A DNA stretch of 64,000 bases from Microbacterium hydrocarbonoxydans (GCF_000956475.1 NZ_JYJB01000010.1:806001-870000), one strand, 5' to 3'. Shown: positions 15,863-26,006, counted from the stretch's first letter. Program-made: numbers and translations. The notes: a model not told the origin generated them from the sequence alone.

Positions 15863-18607
15863 TCAGCTGCGAGGCTTCTCGACCAGCTCGGTGGTCTCGA
15901 TCTCGTCGCCGATCTGGATGTCGTTGTACTTGCCGAGTCCGATACCGGCCTCGAAGTCCGTGCGGACCTCGGTGACGTCGTCCTTGAAGCGGCGCAGCGA
16001 TTCGATGGCCAGACCATCGGCGATGACGACGCCATCGCGGATGACGCGTGCCTTGGCGTTTCGCGTGATCGTTCCCGACCGCACGATGACACCGGCGATG
16101 TTGCCGAACTTCGAGGAGCGGAACACCTCGCGGATCTCGGCGACACCCGACTGGACCTCTTCGAACTCCGGCTTGAGCATGCCCTTGAGGGAGTTCTCGA
16201 TCTCGTCGATCGCGTTGTAGATGACCGAGTAGAAGCGGATGTCGACGCCTTCGCGCGATGCCGCCTCACGGGCCTTGGAGTCCGGACGCACGTTGAAGCC
16301 GATCACGATCGCGTTGTCGATCGTGGCCAGGTTGACGTCGGACTCGGTGATCGCACCCACACCGCGGTGGATGATGCGCAGCTGCACCGAGTCGTCGACC
16401 TCGATCTTGAGGAGCGATTCCTCCAGCGCCTCGACGGCACCGGACACGTCGCCCTTGATGATGAGGTTGAGCGTCTCGACCTTGCCCTCTTCGAGAGCAC
16501 GGGTGAAGTCCTCGAGCGAGATGCGCTTGCGGGCCTTCGCCAGCTGGGCGTTGCGCTCGACGGCCTCACGCTTCTCAGCGATCTGGCGGGCCATGCGGTC
16601 CTCTTCGGTGACGATGAAGACGTCGCCGGCGCGGGGCACGGAGTTCAGACCCTGCACCTGCACGGGGCGAGACGGGTAGGCCTCGAGCACGGCGTCGCCG
16701 TTCTCGTCTGCCATGGCCCGCACACGTCCGTATGCGGTACCGGCGACGATGGCGTCACCGATGCGCAGGGTTCCGGACTGGATGAGCACGGTCGCGACCG
16801 CACCACGACCCTTGTCGAGCTTCGCCTCGATGGCGACACCGCGAGCGGCCTTGTTCGGGTTGGCGGTCAGGTCGAGACCGGCGTCCGCGGTGAGCAGCAC
16901 GGCGTCCAGGAGGTCCTGGATGCCGGTGCCTGCGCGAGCCGAGACATCGACGAACATGACGTCGCCGCCGTACTCCTCTGCGACCAGACCGTACTCGGTG
17001 AGCTGCTGACGAACCTTGGCCGGGTTGGCCTCGGGCTTGTCGACCTTGTTCACCGCGACCACGATCGGGACGTTCGCAGCCTGGGCGTGGTTCAGAGCCT
17101 CGACCGTCTGCGGCATGATGCCGTCGTCAGCCGCGACCACGAGGATCGCGAGGTCGGTCACCTGCGCACCACGGGCGCGCATGGCGGTGAACGCCTCGTG
17201 ACCCGGGGTGTCGATGAAGGTGATCGCGCGCTCGATGCCCTCGTGCTCGGTCCAGACCTGGTACGCGCCGATGTGCTGCGTGATGCCGCCGGCCTCGCCT
17301 GCGATGACGTTGGTCTGGCGGATCGCGTCGAGCAGTCGGGTCTTACCGTGATCGACGTGGCCCATGACGGTGACGACCGGAGGACGGATCTCGAGGTCAT
17401 CCTCGCTCTCGTTCTCCAGCTCGGCCTCGAGGTCGAGACCGAAGCCCTCGAGGAGCTCCTTGTCCTCGTCCTCGGGCGAGACCATCTGCACCTTGTAGCC
17501 GAGCTCGGCACCGAGGACCTCGAAGGTCGCCTCATCCAGCGACTCGGTGGCCGTGGCCATCTCGCCGAGGTTGAAGAGGATGGTGACGAGGGTTCCGGGC
17601 TGCACGGTGTAGCCCGTCAGCGTCTCGATCTTGTCGGCGAAGTCCGCGATCGACGCGCCGCGGCGCATCCGGATGATCTCCCCGTTGCCGCGGGTGACGT
17701 TGACGCCACCGACGACGGGAGCATCCCGCATCTCGAACTCTTGCCGCTTCGCCCGACGCGACTTGCGCTGCTTGCTCTTGCCGCCGCCCTTGCCGAAGGC
17801 ACCTGCGGTGCCGCCGCCGGGTCCACGACCACGACCACCGCCACCACCGGGCCGACCGGCGAAACCGCCACCGGGACGTGCACCGGGGCCGCCGCCGGGA
17901 GCGCCGGCGCCGCCGGGACGACCGGGGCCGCCGGGCCGCTGCTGGAACGGAGCACCGGGACGGCCGCCCTGACCGCCGCGCGGAGCGCCCGGACGGGGCG
18001 AACCGGGGCGAGGTGCACCCGGGCGCGGTGCGCCGGGACGCGGCGCCTGCGGACGCGGGATGTTGCCCGGGGTGGGACGCTGTCCCATGCCCTGCGCCGA
18101 GGCGAAGGGGTTGTTCCCAGGACGGGGGCCCGCGGGGCGCTGCCCCATGCCCTGCGCCGAGGAGAACGGGTTGTTGCCGGGGCGCGGGGCGCCCGGCTTC
18201 GGAGCCGCGCTGTCAGCGGGCTTGGGAGCGGCGGGGCCGGGCTTGGCAGCCGCTGCGGGAGTCGCCGCCTGAGGCGCGGCCTCCGCCGGAGCGGCGGGTG
18301 CTGCGGGCGCAGGTGCTTCCGGCGCAGGTGCCGGCTTGGGGCCGGGCTTCGGCCCGGGCGTGGGCGCGGCGGACTTCGCAGCCGCCGGCTTGGCGGCCGC
18401 GGGCTTCGCGGCGGGAGCAGCGTCGGCTGCCGGCTTCAGCGAAGCGTCGGACTCGATCGCCGCGCGCAGCTTGCGCGCAACCGGCGGCTCGATGGTCGAT
18501 GAAGGGCTCTTGACGAATTCGCCGAGCTCCTTGAGCTTTGCAAGTGCGACCTTGCTGTCGACGCCGAGTTCGGCGGCGATCTCATGTACGCGTGGTTTAC
18601 CAGCCAC
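15863..18607 (-). CDS. infB: translation initiation factor IF-2
   Basis: GTPase that places initiator tRNA on the 30S subunit, 914 aa. The start is GTG 18607 (residues [14 protein letters not shown]), with AGGAGA six bases upstream. Domains in order: IF2 N-terminal helix module (1-50), an Ala/Pro then Gly/Arg/Pro-rich linker of about 240 residues, the G domain ([24 protein letters not shown]), and the beta-barrel plus C-terminal initiator-tRNA-binding domains. The linker contains two near-copies of a [20 protein letters not shown] unit. Two alternative hairpins lie immediately upstream and one masks the Shine-Dalgarno region. Confidence 0.96.
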   Translation of the reverse strand: MAGKPRVHEIAAELGVDSKVALAKLKELGEFVKSPSSTIEPPVARKLRAAIESDASLKPAADAAPAAKPAAAKPAAAKSAAPTPGPKPGPKPAPAPEAPAPAAPAAPAEAAPQAATPAAAAKPGPAAPKPADSAAPKPGAPRPGNNPFSSAQGMGQRPAGPRPGNNPFASAQGMGQRPTPGNIPRPQAPRPGAPRPGAPRPGSPRPGAPRGGQGGRPGAPFQQRPGGPGRPGGAGAPGGGPGARPGGGFAGRPGGGGGRGRGPGGGTAGAFGKGGGKSKQRKSRRAKRQEFEMRDAPVVGGVNVTRGNGEIIRMRRGASIADFADKIETLTGYTVQPGTLVTILFNLGEMATATESLDEATFEVLGAELGYKVQMVSPEDEDKELLEGFGLDLEAELENESEDDLEIRPPVVTVMGHVDHGKTRLLDAIRQTNVIAGEAGGITQHIGAYQVWTEHEGIERAITFIDTPGHEAFTAMRARGAQVTDLAILVVAADDGIMPQTVEALNHAQAANVPIVVAVNKVDKPEANPAKVRQQLTEYGLVAEEYGGDVMFVDVSARAGTGIQDLLDAVLLTADAGLDLTANPNKAARGVAIEAKLDKGRGAVATVLIQSGTLRIGDAIVAGTAYGRVRAMADENGDAVLEAYPSRPVQVQGLNSVPRAGDVFIVTEEDRMARQIAEKREAVERNAQLAKARKRISLEDFTRALEEGKVETLNLIIKGDVSGAVEALEESLLKIEVDDSVQLRIIHRGVGAITESDVNLATIDNAIVIGFNVRPDSKAREAASREGVDIRFYSVIYNAIDEIENSLKGMLKPEFEEVQSGVAEIREVFRSSKFGNIAGVIVRSGTITRNAKARVIRDGVVIADGLAIESLRRFKDDVTEVRTDFEAGIGLGKYNDIQIGDEIETTELVEKPRS

Positions 18608-18614
18608 AATTCTC

Positions 18615-18650
18615 CTGTCTGGGGTCGGTCTGCCCCAGACAGGGCAGACC
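18615..18650 (-). promoter_or_regulatory. two mutually exclusive hairpins before infB
   Basis: In the mRNA, hairpin A pairs GGTCTGCCC with GGGCAGACC (18627-18650). Hairpin B pairs CTGTCTGGGG with CCCCAGACAG (18615-18642). They share bases, so only one can form at a time. The 3' arm of B ends in the first two bases of the AGGAGA ribosome site of infB. This layout resembles a translational switch; no ligand or protein is known. Confidence 0.6.
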
Positions 18651-18703
18651 ATCAGTCGCGGACGGGTCTCATTTCGAGCCGTTCACTTTGTTTCCATAGC
18701 TGT

Positions 18704-18958
18704 TCAGCCTTTGTTTCTGAATGGATACTGTTCGATGGCCTGCGTGTCCACCGTGGCGGACACACGCAGTGCTCGTCCGAAAGCACGTCGCCGCAGAGCG
18801 GCTTCCATGCATTCACGCGTCGGATGCAGCCACGCGCCTCGCCCCGGCAGCACGGCGCGCTCATCGATGACGAGGGAGTCGAACTGGGACACCACCCTGA
18901 TCAGGGCGGAGCGGGGAGCACGCGCGCGACAGCCGACGCACGTTCGTACGGGTTCCAT
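18704..18958 (-). CDS. ylxR: YlxR-family RNA-binding protein (RnpM)
   Basis: 84 aa, with CVGCR at 7-11 and the GRGAWLHP segment typical of the DUF448 family. B. subtilis YlxR/RnpM binds RNase P RNA. The ATG has AGGTGTAAG just upstream; the longer open frame before it is not conserved. It sits between nusA and infB, as is standard. Confidence 0.9.
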   Translation of the reverse strand: MEPVRTCVGCRARAPRSALIRVVSQFDSLVIDERAVLPGRGAWLHPTRECMEAALRRRAFGRALRVSATVDTQAIEQYPFRNKG

Positions 18959-19016
18959 CTTACACCTGCGTTTCACCCGGAGCCGGACGCGTGCCGCGCG
19001 AGTCCCGGGAAGCGGA

Positions 19017-20000
19017 TCAGTCGAGGATGCTGTCCGGCTGGATGTCGATCTTCGCGCCGGTGAGCTTGGCGGCCAGGCGAGCGTTCTGGCCCTCCTTGCC
19101 GATCGCCAGCGAGAGCTGGTAGTCCGGCACCAGCGCGCGGACGGCCTTGGTGCCGGCATCCAGGATGAACGAGCTGGTCACGCGGGCAGGCGACAGCGCA
19201 TTGGCCACGAAGGCGGCGAGCTCGGGGTTGTAGTCGATGATGTCGATCTTCTCGCCGGCGAGCTCCTCGGTGACGGCGCGGACGCGGCGTCCGAGCTCTC
19301 CGATGCAGGCGCCCTTCGCGTTGATAGCCGGGTCGTTCGCCTTCACCGCGATCTTGGTGCGGTGGCCGGCCTCGCGCGCGAGCGACACGATCTCCACGAG
19401 TCCGCCCGCGATCTCGGGGACCTCGAGCGCGAAGAGCTTGCGCACGAGCCCAGGGTGCGTACGGGACACCGTGATCTGCGGACCCTTGAGGCCCTTGGCC
19501 ACGCTCGTGACGTAAACCCGCACTCGCGAGCCGTGCGTGTACTCCTCGCCCGGCACCTGCTCCTCCGGCGGCAGGATCGCCTCGACGGAGCCGAGATCGA
19601 CATGGATCATCCGGGGATTGGGACCCTGCTGGATGACACCGGCGACGATGTCGCCCTCCTTGCCGCGGAACTCACCGAGCACCGCGTCGTCAGCGATGTC
19701 GCGCAGGCGCTGACTGATGACCTGCTTGGCTGCGAATGCGGCGATGCGCCCGAAGTCGTCTGGCGTGGCATCCTCTTCGCCGATGATCGCACCCTCGTCG
19801 TCCTTCACGACCTGGAGCACGGCGACGTGGCCGCTCTTGCGGTCGAGGTCGACCCGGACGCCCTCGGGAGCGGGACCGTCGCCGGCCACGTGCTTGTTGT
19901 AGGCCGTCAGGATGGCCTGTTCGATGATCGACACCAATTCGTCGAAGGGGATCGCCTTCTCCTTCTCGATCCCACGCAGCAGACTCAGCTCGATGTCCAT
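19017..20000 (-). CDS. nusA: transcription termination/antitermination factor NusA
   Basis: 327 aa. The N-terminal RNA polymerase-binding domain is followed by an S1 domain (about 130-200) and two KH domains, the last with GKEGQNARLAAKL. The C-terminal acidic repeats of E. coli NusA are absent, as in other actinobacteria. The ATG is chosen for AGAGAGG five bases upstream. rimP, its usual upstream neighbour, is not here; phoX is instead. The leader contains a short CCGTCC/GGACGG hairpin (20049-20068). Confidence 0.95.
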   Translation of the reverse strand: MDIELSLLRGIEKEKAIPFDELVSIIEQAILTAYNKHVAGDGPAPEGVRVDLDRKSGHVAVLQVVKDDEGAIIGEEDATPDDFGRIAAFAAKQVISQRLRDIADDAVLGEFRGKEGDIVAGVIQQGPNPRMIHVDLGSVEAILPPEEQVPGEEYTHGSRVRVYVTSVAKGLKGPQITVSRTHPGLVRKLFALEVPEIAGGLVEIVSLAREAGHRTKIAVKANDPAINAKGACIGELGRRVRAVTEELAGEKIDIIDYNPELAAFVANALSPARVTSSFILDAGTKAVRALVPDYQLSLAIGKEGQNARLAAKLTGAKIDIQPDSILD

Positions 20001-20098
20001 GACGGCCTCTCTATTCAGCTCTCGCCTCGCGCGATGAACCGCGGGCATCCGTCCAGGATACCGGACGGCACGGCACGGCGTCTGCGACTCAACGGGAG

Positions 20099-20130
20099 CC
20101 GGCCGGTCGTGCGCTCGCACGACCGGCCGG
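20099..20130 (-). terminator. phoX terminator
   Basis: CCGGCCGGTCGTGC and its exact complement form a 14-bp stem with a four-base loop, 23 bases after the phoX stop. No U-run. It separates phoX from the nusA operon. Confidence 0.7.
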
Positions 20131-20153
20131 AGGTCCGCCCCTCTGTTTCCTGC

Positions 20154-22208
20154 TCAGGCGCGGTACGCCTGGATGACGGCGGGTCGCGGGGCGTTCGGCA
20201 CGTCGCCGGGCGCACCGGAACCGTAGTCGGGGAAGAGCGAGTGCTGTGCGTCGAAGGTGCCGTCCTCACCCGGGTGCTGCACCGCGACGAACACCAGACC
20301 CTCGCGATCGTGGATGACGGGCCCGCAGGTCTCCGCCTCACGCGGAACCGCGAGGAACTGCTGCACGTGACCGCGCTCGGAGCCGGCGAGAGGCACCTTG
20401 AACAGCCCGTCGGCGAGGCCGATCGTGCTGGGAGCGCCATCCGTCGAGATCCAGAGGTTCCCCTCGGAGTCGAAGGCGACGTTGTCCGGGCAGGAGATGG
20501 GCGAGACGAGCTCCTTCGGGAAGCCCGCGAAATAGGCGTTCTCGAAGGTGGCCGGGTCGCCGCACAGGAGCAGGATGCTCCAGCCGAACGTGGTCCCGCT
20601 GTGGCCCGCCGTCTCGGTGAGCTCGACCACATGGCCGTAGCGGTTGCCGGTGACCGGGTTGGTCTCGTCGACCGCAGTGCGCTTGGAGTTGTTCGTCAGG
20701 GCGACATAGACCTTGCCGGTCACAGGGCTGGGCTGCACGTCTTCGGGCCGATCCATCTTGGTCGCGCCCACAGCATCCGCAGCAAGACGGGTGTAGACGA
20801 GGACCTGCTCGGTGCTGAAGCCCGGGACGACGCTCTGGCCGCCCTGGGTCAGGGGGATCCAGACGCCGGTGCCGTCGAAGGCGCCGTCGGACGGAAGCGC
20901 TCCAGTGCCGGTGATCTCGGCGAGAGGCGAGTTGCCCGTGAACTTCGCGACGTAGAGATCGCCCTCGCTCAGGAGGTTCAGGTTCTTCTTTCGCGAACCC
21001 GAGATGCGGTTCTTCGACACGAACTTGTAGAGGTAGTCGTTGCGCTCATCGTCGCCCATGTACGCCACGACCCGGCCGTCGGCAGCCACGTGCACGTTGG
21101 CTCCCTCGTGCTTGAAGCGTCCCATCGCGGTGTGCTTGCGCGGAGTGGACGTCGGGTCCTGCGGGTCGATCTCGACGATGTAGCCGAAGCGGTTCGGCTC
21201 GTTGACGTAGCCGGGGTTGTGCGCGTCGAATCGCGGGTCGTACGCCTCCCAGCCCGTCGACGTCGACGTCGTGCTCGTCGCGGAGTAGCGCTTCTGCTCG
21301 GCCGTGTCGGCGGCCCAGGCGAAGTACCCGTTGAAGTTCTCCTCGCCCGAGAGGATCGTGCCCCAGGGTGTGGTGCCGCCGGAGCAGTTGCCCAGCGTGC
21401 CGTGGACCCAGCGGCCCTCGGGGTCGGCCGCGGTCTTGACGAGATCCGAACCGGCGGCAGGACCGGTGAGCTCGAAGACCGTCTCGACCGTGATGCGACG
21501 ATTGCGACGGCCGTCGACGACATACGACCAGGGCTGCCCCACCTTCGAGCGCCGGATGTCGACCACCGACATGCCCTGCGCGGCCTTGTAGATGTCGCCG
21601 CGACGACGCAGCTCGGCGGCATCGGTCGAGGCGGGGAACATGATGTTCGGGTTCACGTACTCGTGGTTGTTCACCAGCACGCCGGTCTTGCCACTCGGGT
21701 CGGCGACGATGTCGAGATAGTCGCTGTTATATCCGAACTGCTCGGCCTGGGCCTCGGGCGTCTGGCCGGCGAGATCGAAGGCGGGAGTGCGGGAGAACAG
21801 CGGGTCGCCCCACCGGATGATGGGCTGCCACGTGAACCCGTCTGGAACGGTGAGCGCGTCGACGTCGGCCGGCACCGGTGAGATCGGGCCGAAGGAGAGC
21901 CCTGCCGTTCCCGGCTTGCCCGAGGCCACGCCCGCGCCACCCGCTCCGATCGCGCCGGGAGCCGAGACAGGCGCCTGACGGCCCGCACCGACGGCGATGG
22001 CCACCGCCGCGGCGGCGCCGAGGCCGAACAGAGCACGACGCGAGAAGACCGACGAGGCGATCGAACGGAAGTCCTCGTTCGACGACGTGTTGCACTCCGG
22101 CCCGAGACAGGCGTTCGCGCACTTCAGCTCGCAGGTGACGGCTGAGCGCTTGCCGCGCACGTGGTCGGCCATCGGGAGCGGACGGCGGGTGTGGTCTGCC
22201 AGGGTCAT
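20154..22208 (-). CDS. phoX: PhoX-family alkaline phosphatase, Tat-exported
   Basis: 684 aa member of the PhoX/DUF839 family, calcium- and iron-dependent phosphomonoesterases that release phosphate outside the cell. A twin-arginine motif SRRALFGLG lies at 56-64 before a hydrophobic stretch. The preceding Cys-containing segment (CELKCANACLGPEC) is typical of actinobacterial members. The start at MTLADHTRR has GAGGAGG five bases upstream. No Pho regulon box was recognised. It is a single gene with its own terminator. Confidence 0.9.
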   Translation of the reverse strand: MTLADHTRRPLPMADHVRGKRSAVTCELKCANACLGPECNTSSNEDFRSIASSVFSRRALFGLGAAAAVAIAVGAGRQAPVSAPGAIGAGGAGVASGKPGTAGLSFGPISPVPADVDALTVPDGFTWQPIIRWGDPLFSRTPAFDLAGQTPEAQAEQFGYNSDYLDIVADPSGKTGVLVNNHEYVNPNIMFPASTDAAELRRRGDIYKAAQGMSVVDIRRSKVGQPWSYVVDGRRNRRITVETVFELTGPAAGSDLVKTAADPEGRWVHGTLGNCSGGTTPWGTILSGEENFNGYFAWAADTAEQKRYSATSTTSTSTGWEAYDPRFDAHNPGYVNEPNRFGYIVEIDPQDPTSTPRKHTAMGRFKHEGANVHVAADGRVVAYMGDDERNDYLYKFVSKNRISGSRKKNLNLLSEGDLYVAKFTGNSPLAEITGTGALPSDGAFDGTGVWIPLTQGGQSVVPGFSTEQVLVYTRLAADAVGATKMDRPEDVQPSPVTGKVYVALTNNSKRTAVDETNPVTGNRYGHVVELTETAGHSGTTFGWSILLLCGDPATFENAYFAGFPKELVSPISCPDNVAFDSEGNLWISTDGAPSTIGLADGLFKVPLAGSERGHVQQFLAVPREAETCGPVIHDREGLVFVAVQHPGEDGTFDAQHSLFPDYGSGAPGDVPNAPRPAVIQAYRA

Positions 22209-22289
22209 CAAGTCCTCCTCGTCGGGATGCTGCCGGAACAGCATCCTGGCGAGAGATGACGCCGCGGTGAACGGGTGCTGAACCGATGC

Positions 22290-23327
22290 CTACCGGGAGG
22301 CGGACGGCAGTGCGTTGATCGCGCCGATGAGCCGGAACAGGTTCCCGACCTGCCACTGGTCGAAGTGCAGGGCCAGCCGCGGGAGATCGAGCTGATCAAG
22401 ATCGCCGACCTCGGGCGCGAGCGGTTCGCTGCGTTCGATGCGGCCGGAGAGCAGCATCCTGCCGAACCGCTCGTTCAAGTCATCGATCTCAGCATCCGTC
22501 GGCTCCGCCTTGAGTCGCAGCACAAGCGTCTGGCCGACCCAGCGCAGGGAATCGTAATTCCGCCAGAAGCCGGTGATCTCCGCCGTCGCCGCCTCGATGG
22601 AGTCTGTGATCACGACCCGGTCGAAATCGCCGTCCGAGATCACGCCGGTCGGAGCGAGGTCTTCTTCGATGAAGCGCTTGAGTCCCTTCCAGAACCGGCC
22701 GTCCTGCTCGTCGAGCAGCACGATGGGCATCGGCTCGGCCTTGCCCGTCTGCTGGAGGGTCAGCAGCTCGAACATCTCGTCCAGGGTTCCGAATCCGCCG
22801 GGAAGGCAGATGAAGCCGCGGGACTCCTTCATGAGCATGAGCTTGCGGGTGAAGAAGTACTTCATCGCGACGACGTGGTCGGATGCCTCGACGACGGCGT
22901 TGGCCTTCTCTTCGAACGGCAGGCGGATCGAGACGCCGAGCGAGAGCGCGGGGCCCGCTCCCTCAGCGGCCGCCTGCATGATCCCCGGACCGGCTCCGGT
23001 CACGACCATCCAGCCGTCGGCAGCCAGAGCGGCCGCGACGTCACGCGCCTGCACATAGAGCGGGTCGTCGTGACGCGTGCGCGCAGACCCGAACACCGTG
23101 ACCTTCGGGATGCCCTCGTAGGGGGCGAAAAGCCGGAAGGCGTCGCGCATCTCGGCGAGAGCGGCCGAGGCGATCTTCAGGTCGAGGCGGCTCGTCCCGT
23201 CTTCGCCGAGGAGAACGGCTGTTCGCAGCATCCGCATCACCAGCCGGCGATCGGCGTGGACCCCCGCGTCGTCCAGGACTCGATTGATCTCGGCGCTGAG
23301 CGCCGCCGGCAGCGGTTCCTCGGTCAT
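22290..23327 (-). CDS. LOG-family nucleotide phosphoribohydrolase-like protein
   Basis: 345 aa TIGR00730/LOG-type protein. FGSAR (79-83), GAGPGIM (111-117) and PGGFGTLDE (176-184) are the nucleotide-binding and catalytic motifs of cytokinin-riboside monophosphate phosphoribohydrolases. The N- and C-terminal extensions of about 70 and 80 residues are larger than in the small LOG enzymes. In bacteria the likely role is nucleotide salvage; substrate unknown. It follows proS after a strong terminator hairpin. Confidence 0.85.
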   Translation of the reverse strand: MTEEPLPAALSAEINRVLDDAGVHADRRLVMRMLRTAVLLGEDGTSRLDLKIASAALAEMRDAFRLFAPYEGIPKVTVFGSARTRHDDPLYVQARDVAAALAADGWMVVTGAGPGIMQAAAEGAGPALSLGVSIRLPFEEKANAVVEASDHVVAMKYFFTRKLMLMKESRGFICLPGGFGTLDEMFELLTLQQTGKAEPMPIVLLDEQDGRFWKGLKRFIEEDLAPTGVISDGDFDRVVITDSIEAATAEITGFWRNYDSLRWVGQTLVLRLKAEPTDAEIDDLNERFGRMLLSGRIERSEPLAPEVGDLDQLDLPRLALHFDQWQVGNLFRLIGAINALPSASR

Positions 23328-23370
23328 GCGTCCAGCGTGTCACGCTCCCGGCGCCGTAGCCGTCCCGCAA

Positions 23371-23411
23371 CGCCGCCGGCCGCCGACGGTCGATTTCGGC
23401 GGCCGGCGGCG
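23371..23411 (-). terminator. proS terminator
   Basis: CGCCGCCGGCCGCC (23371-23384) pairs perfectly with 23398-23411, loop of 13 bases. It begins 12 bases after the proS stop; no U-run. Confidence 0.65.
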
Positions 23412-23423
23412 AGAGCGTCCAGG

Positions 23424-25181
23424 TCAACGCTGCGCGAGACGCGCGATCGCATCGGCGACGGAGATGGCGTCGCGCTCCCCCGTGCTGCGATCCCAGAGCT
23501 CGACCTGCCCGTCGGCCGCGCCACGCCCGACGATGACGATCTTCGGCACGCCGACGAGCTCGGCATCGCCGAACTTGACACCCGGCGATACCTTGGGACG
23601 GTCGTCGTAGAGCACGTCGAGGCCTGCGGACTCGAGCTGCGCCGAGATGTCCGCTGCGACGTCGAACGCGACCTGGTCGCGACCGGCGGCGACCACCTGC
23701 ACATCGAAAGGCGCGACGGATGCCGGCCAGATGAGGCCCTTGTCGTCGTTGTTCAGCTCGGCGATGATCGCGAGGATGCGGGTGACGCCGATGCCGTAGG
23801 AGCCCATCGTCACCGTGACGAGCTTGCCGTTCTCGTCCAGGACCTTGAGGCCGAGTGCCTCGGCGTACTTGCGGCCGAGCTGGAAGACATGGCCGATCTC
23901 CATGCCGCGTGCGAGCTCGACGGGGCCGGACCCGTCGGGTGCGGGGTCGCCCTCGCGCACGTTCGCGATCTCGACGATGCCGTCGGCCGCGAAATCGCGC
24001 CCTGCGACCACCGAATGCGCGTGCTTCTGGTCCATGTTCGCGCCGGTGATCCAGCTCGTGCCCTCGCTGACGCGGGGGTCGACCAGGTAGCGGATGCCGG
24101 TGGCGGACTCCTCGCCGAGGATGGCGCCCGTCGGCGACCAGGGGCCGATGTAGCCCTTGACGAGCAGCGGGTTCTTCTCGAAGTCGTCCGCCGTCGCGGT
24201 CTCCACCTCGGCGGGCGCGAATGCCACCTCGGCGCGCTTCTCGTCGACCTCGCGGTCGCCGGGGATCCCGACCACGACGAGTTCGCGAGTGCCGTCGAGG
24301 TGGGTCAGTGCGAGGACGACGTTCTTGAGCGTGTCGGCGGCCGTGAACTCGCCGTCGAGGTTCGCGTTGCAGTGCGCGACGAGCGTGTCGATCGTGGGAG
24401 TGTTCGGCGAGTCGAAGATCACGGGTGCCGCGTCGGCGTCGAACGGGATCGCGTCGGGCACCGCCGTCGTGAACGCCTCGACGTTCGCCGCATAGCCGCC
24501 AGCGCTGCGCACGAACGTGTCCTCGCCCACGGGAGTCGGGTGCAGGAACTCCTCGCTCCGCGACCCGCCCATCGCACCGGCATCCGCCTGCACGATCGCG
24601 TACTCGAGGCCGAGCCGCTGGAAGATGCGCTCGTAAGCGTCGCGCTGCGCCTGGTAGCTGGCGTCGAGCCCGGCATCCGAGGAATCGAAGGAGTACGCGT
24701 CCTTCATCGTGAACTCGCGGCCTCGGAGCAGGCCTGCACGGGGGCGCGCCTCGTCGCGGTACTTGTCCTGGATCTGGAAGATCGTCAGAGGCAGGTCCTT
24801 GTACGACGAATACAGATCCTTCACGAGCATCGTGAAGGCCTCTTCATGCGTCGGCGCGAGGAGGTAGTCGCCGCCCTTGCGGTCCTGCAGACGGAAGAGC
24901 AGGTCGCCGTACTCGTCCCAGCGCCCGGTGGCTTCGTACGCCTCACGGGGCATGAGGGCCGGGAAGTGCACCTCCTGTGCACCTGCGGCGGCCATCTCTT
25001 CACGGATGACGGTCTCGATCTTCGCCTTGACCCGCAGCCCCAGCGGCAGCCACGCGAAGATGCCCGCCGCCTGCGGCCGGATGTATCCGGCGCGGATCAG
25101 CAGCCGGTGGCTGGCGACCTCGGCGCCTGCCGGGTCTTCGCGGAGCGTGCGGAGGAAGAAGTTCGAAAGACGAGTGACCAC
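23424..25181 (-). CDS. proS: prolyl-tRNA synthetase, bacterial type
   Basis: Charges tRNA-Pro, 585 aa, class II. Motif 2 is in the [17 protein letters not shown] region and motif 3 near [11 protein letters not shown] YbaK-like editing insertion occupies about residues 230-390 and should clear Ala-tRNA-Pro. The GTG start has a TAGAAT box six bases upstream and no Shine-Dalgarno, so the mRNA is probably leaderless. An 11-bp inverted repeat flanks that -10 box. Confidence 0.95.
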   Translation of the reverse strand: MVTRLSNFFLRTLREDPAGAEVASHRLLIRAGYIRPQAAGIFAWLPLGLRVKAKIETVIREEMAAAGAQEVHFPALMPREAYEATGRWDEYGDLLFRLQDRKGGDYLLAPTHEEAFTMLVKDLYSSYKDLPLTIFQIQDKYRDEARPRAGLLRGREFTMKDAYSFDSSDAGLDASYQAQRDAYERIFQRLGLEYAIVQADAGAMGGSRSEEFLHPTPVGEDTFVRSAGGYAANVEAFTTAVPDAIPFDADAAPVIFDSPNTPTIDTLVAHCNANLDGEFTAADTLKNVVLALTHLDGTRELVVVGIPGDREVDEKRAEVAFAPAEVETATADDFEKNPLLVKGYIGPWSPTGAILGEESATGIRYLVDPRVSEGTSWITGANMDQKHAHSVVAGRDFAADGIVEIANVREGDPAPDGSGPVELARGMEIGHVFQLGRKYAEALGLKVLDENGKLVTVTMGSYGIGVTRILAIIAELNNDDKGLIWPASVAPFDVQVVAAGRDQVAFDVAADISAQLESAGLDVLYDDRPKVSPGVKFGDAELVGVPKIVIVGRGAADGQVELWDRSTGERDAISVADAIARLAQR

Positions 25182-25208
25182 GGGACGATTCTAGTTGCCC
25201 GTGGTCAC
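25174..25208. promoter_or_regulatory. inverted repeat enclosing the proS -10 box
   Basis: GTGACCACGGG (25174-25184) and CCCGTGGTCAC (25198-25208) are perfect complements. The minus-strand TAGAAT box (25188-25193) lies between them, and the near arm contains the proS GTG. It could be an operator or the terminator of the upstream gene. Confidence 0.5.
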
Positions 25209-25222
25209 CCGATTTCTCGCGA

Positions 25223-25993
25223 TCAGTTCAGGGCCGGAAGCCCCTCAGGGATCGTGCCCGTCGCATACAGGTCGGACGCGAGCTCCTGCAGAGCGGTCAG
25301 TGCGACGCGCTGCGGGAGCGGTCCGTAGGAGATGCGGGCGACTCCGAGCTCCTCGTAGGCAGCGGCCGACAGCGCGCCCGGAAGACCGATGACGCTCACC
25401 TTCCGCTCGCCGATCCCCTCGACGAGCTGACGCGTGCTGTTCGCGTCGAGGATGCCGGGCACGAAGACCGCGGTGGCTCCTGCATCAAGAAACGCCCGCC
25501 CGCGCTGGATCGCATCGGCGACGCTCTCCTCGACGGGACGGCCGCCGCCCCGGACGAACGCATCGGTGCGCGCGTTGAGGGCGAAGGGCACGCCTTCGGC
25601 TTCCGCCGCCTTCACGATGGCCTCGACGGTCGCGATGGATTCGGCGAGCGGCTTGAGCCGGTCCTCGACGTTGGCGCCGACGACACCCGCGGCAATGGCG
25701 AGGCGGGTGGTCTCCCCCGCGTCGCCGTAGCCGTCGTCGAGGTCGGCGGTGACGGGCACGCCGACGGATGCCGCGATGCGACCGACCATGTCGATCATGA
25801 CGTCGCGGGGCGTGCTGCCGTCGGCGTAGCCGAACGACGCGGCGATGCCGTGGCCTGCCGTCGCGATGGCCTTCGTCTCGGGAAGTGCGGCGACGGCGCG
25901 CGCGCCGACGACGTCCCACACATTGACGACGCGGAGGATCTCGGGGGCACCGTAGAGGTCGATCAGGGTCTGAGCTTTAGCGGCAGTGGTCAT
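25223..25993 (-). CDS. isocitrate lyase / PEP mutase superfamily enzyme
   Basis: 256 aa (beta/alpha)8-barrel protein. The metal-binding block DLDDGYG corresponds to the DxDxGYG of PEP mutases and methylisocitrate lyases. The lyase signature KKCGH is missing; the equivalent site reads VEDRLKP. A C-C or P-C bond lyase/mutase or phosphonate hydrolase-like reaction is possible, but the substrate cannot be named. The ATG at 25993 has TTGAGGCC and a TAGCGT box in front; a GTG six codons earlier is a weaker option. Confidence 0.8.
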   Translation of the reverse strand: MTTAAKAQTLIDLYGAPEILRVVNVWDVVGARAVAALPETKAIATAGHGIAASFGYADGSTPRDVMIDMVGRIAASVGVPVTADLDDGYGDAGETTRLAIAAGVVGANVEDRLKPLAESIATVEAIVKAAEAEGVPFALNARTDAFVRGGGRPVEESVADAIQRGRAFLDAGATAVFVPGILDANSTRQLVEGIGERKVSVIGLPGALSAAAYEELGVARISYGPLPQRVALTALQELASDLYATGTIPEGLPALN

Positions 25994-26000
25994 GGCCTCA

Positions 26001-26006
26001 ACGCTA
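26001..26006 (-). promoter_or_regulatory. -10 box of the PEP mutase-like gene
   Basis: TAGCGT on the minus strand, seven bases before the ATG. Confidence 0.45.

Noticed and set aside
18336..21881. 1181-codon open frame on the plus strand
   Set aside because: It is antisense to infB, ylxR, nusA and phoX, whose products have clear motifs. Long antisense frames are expected at this GC content.
22275..25328. 1017-codon open frame on the plus strand
   Set aside because: Antisense to the LOG-family gene and proS; its composition is typical of a shadow frame.
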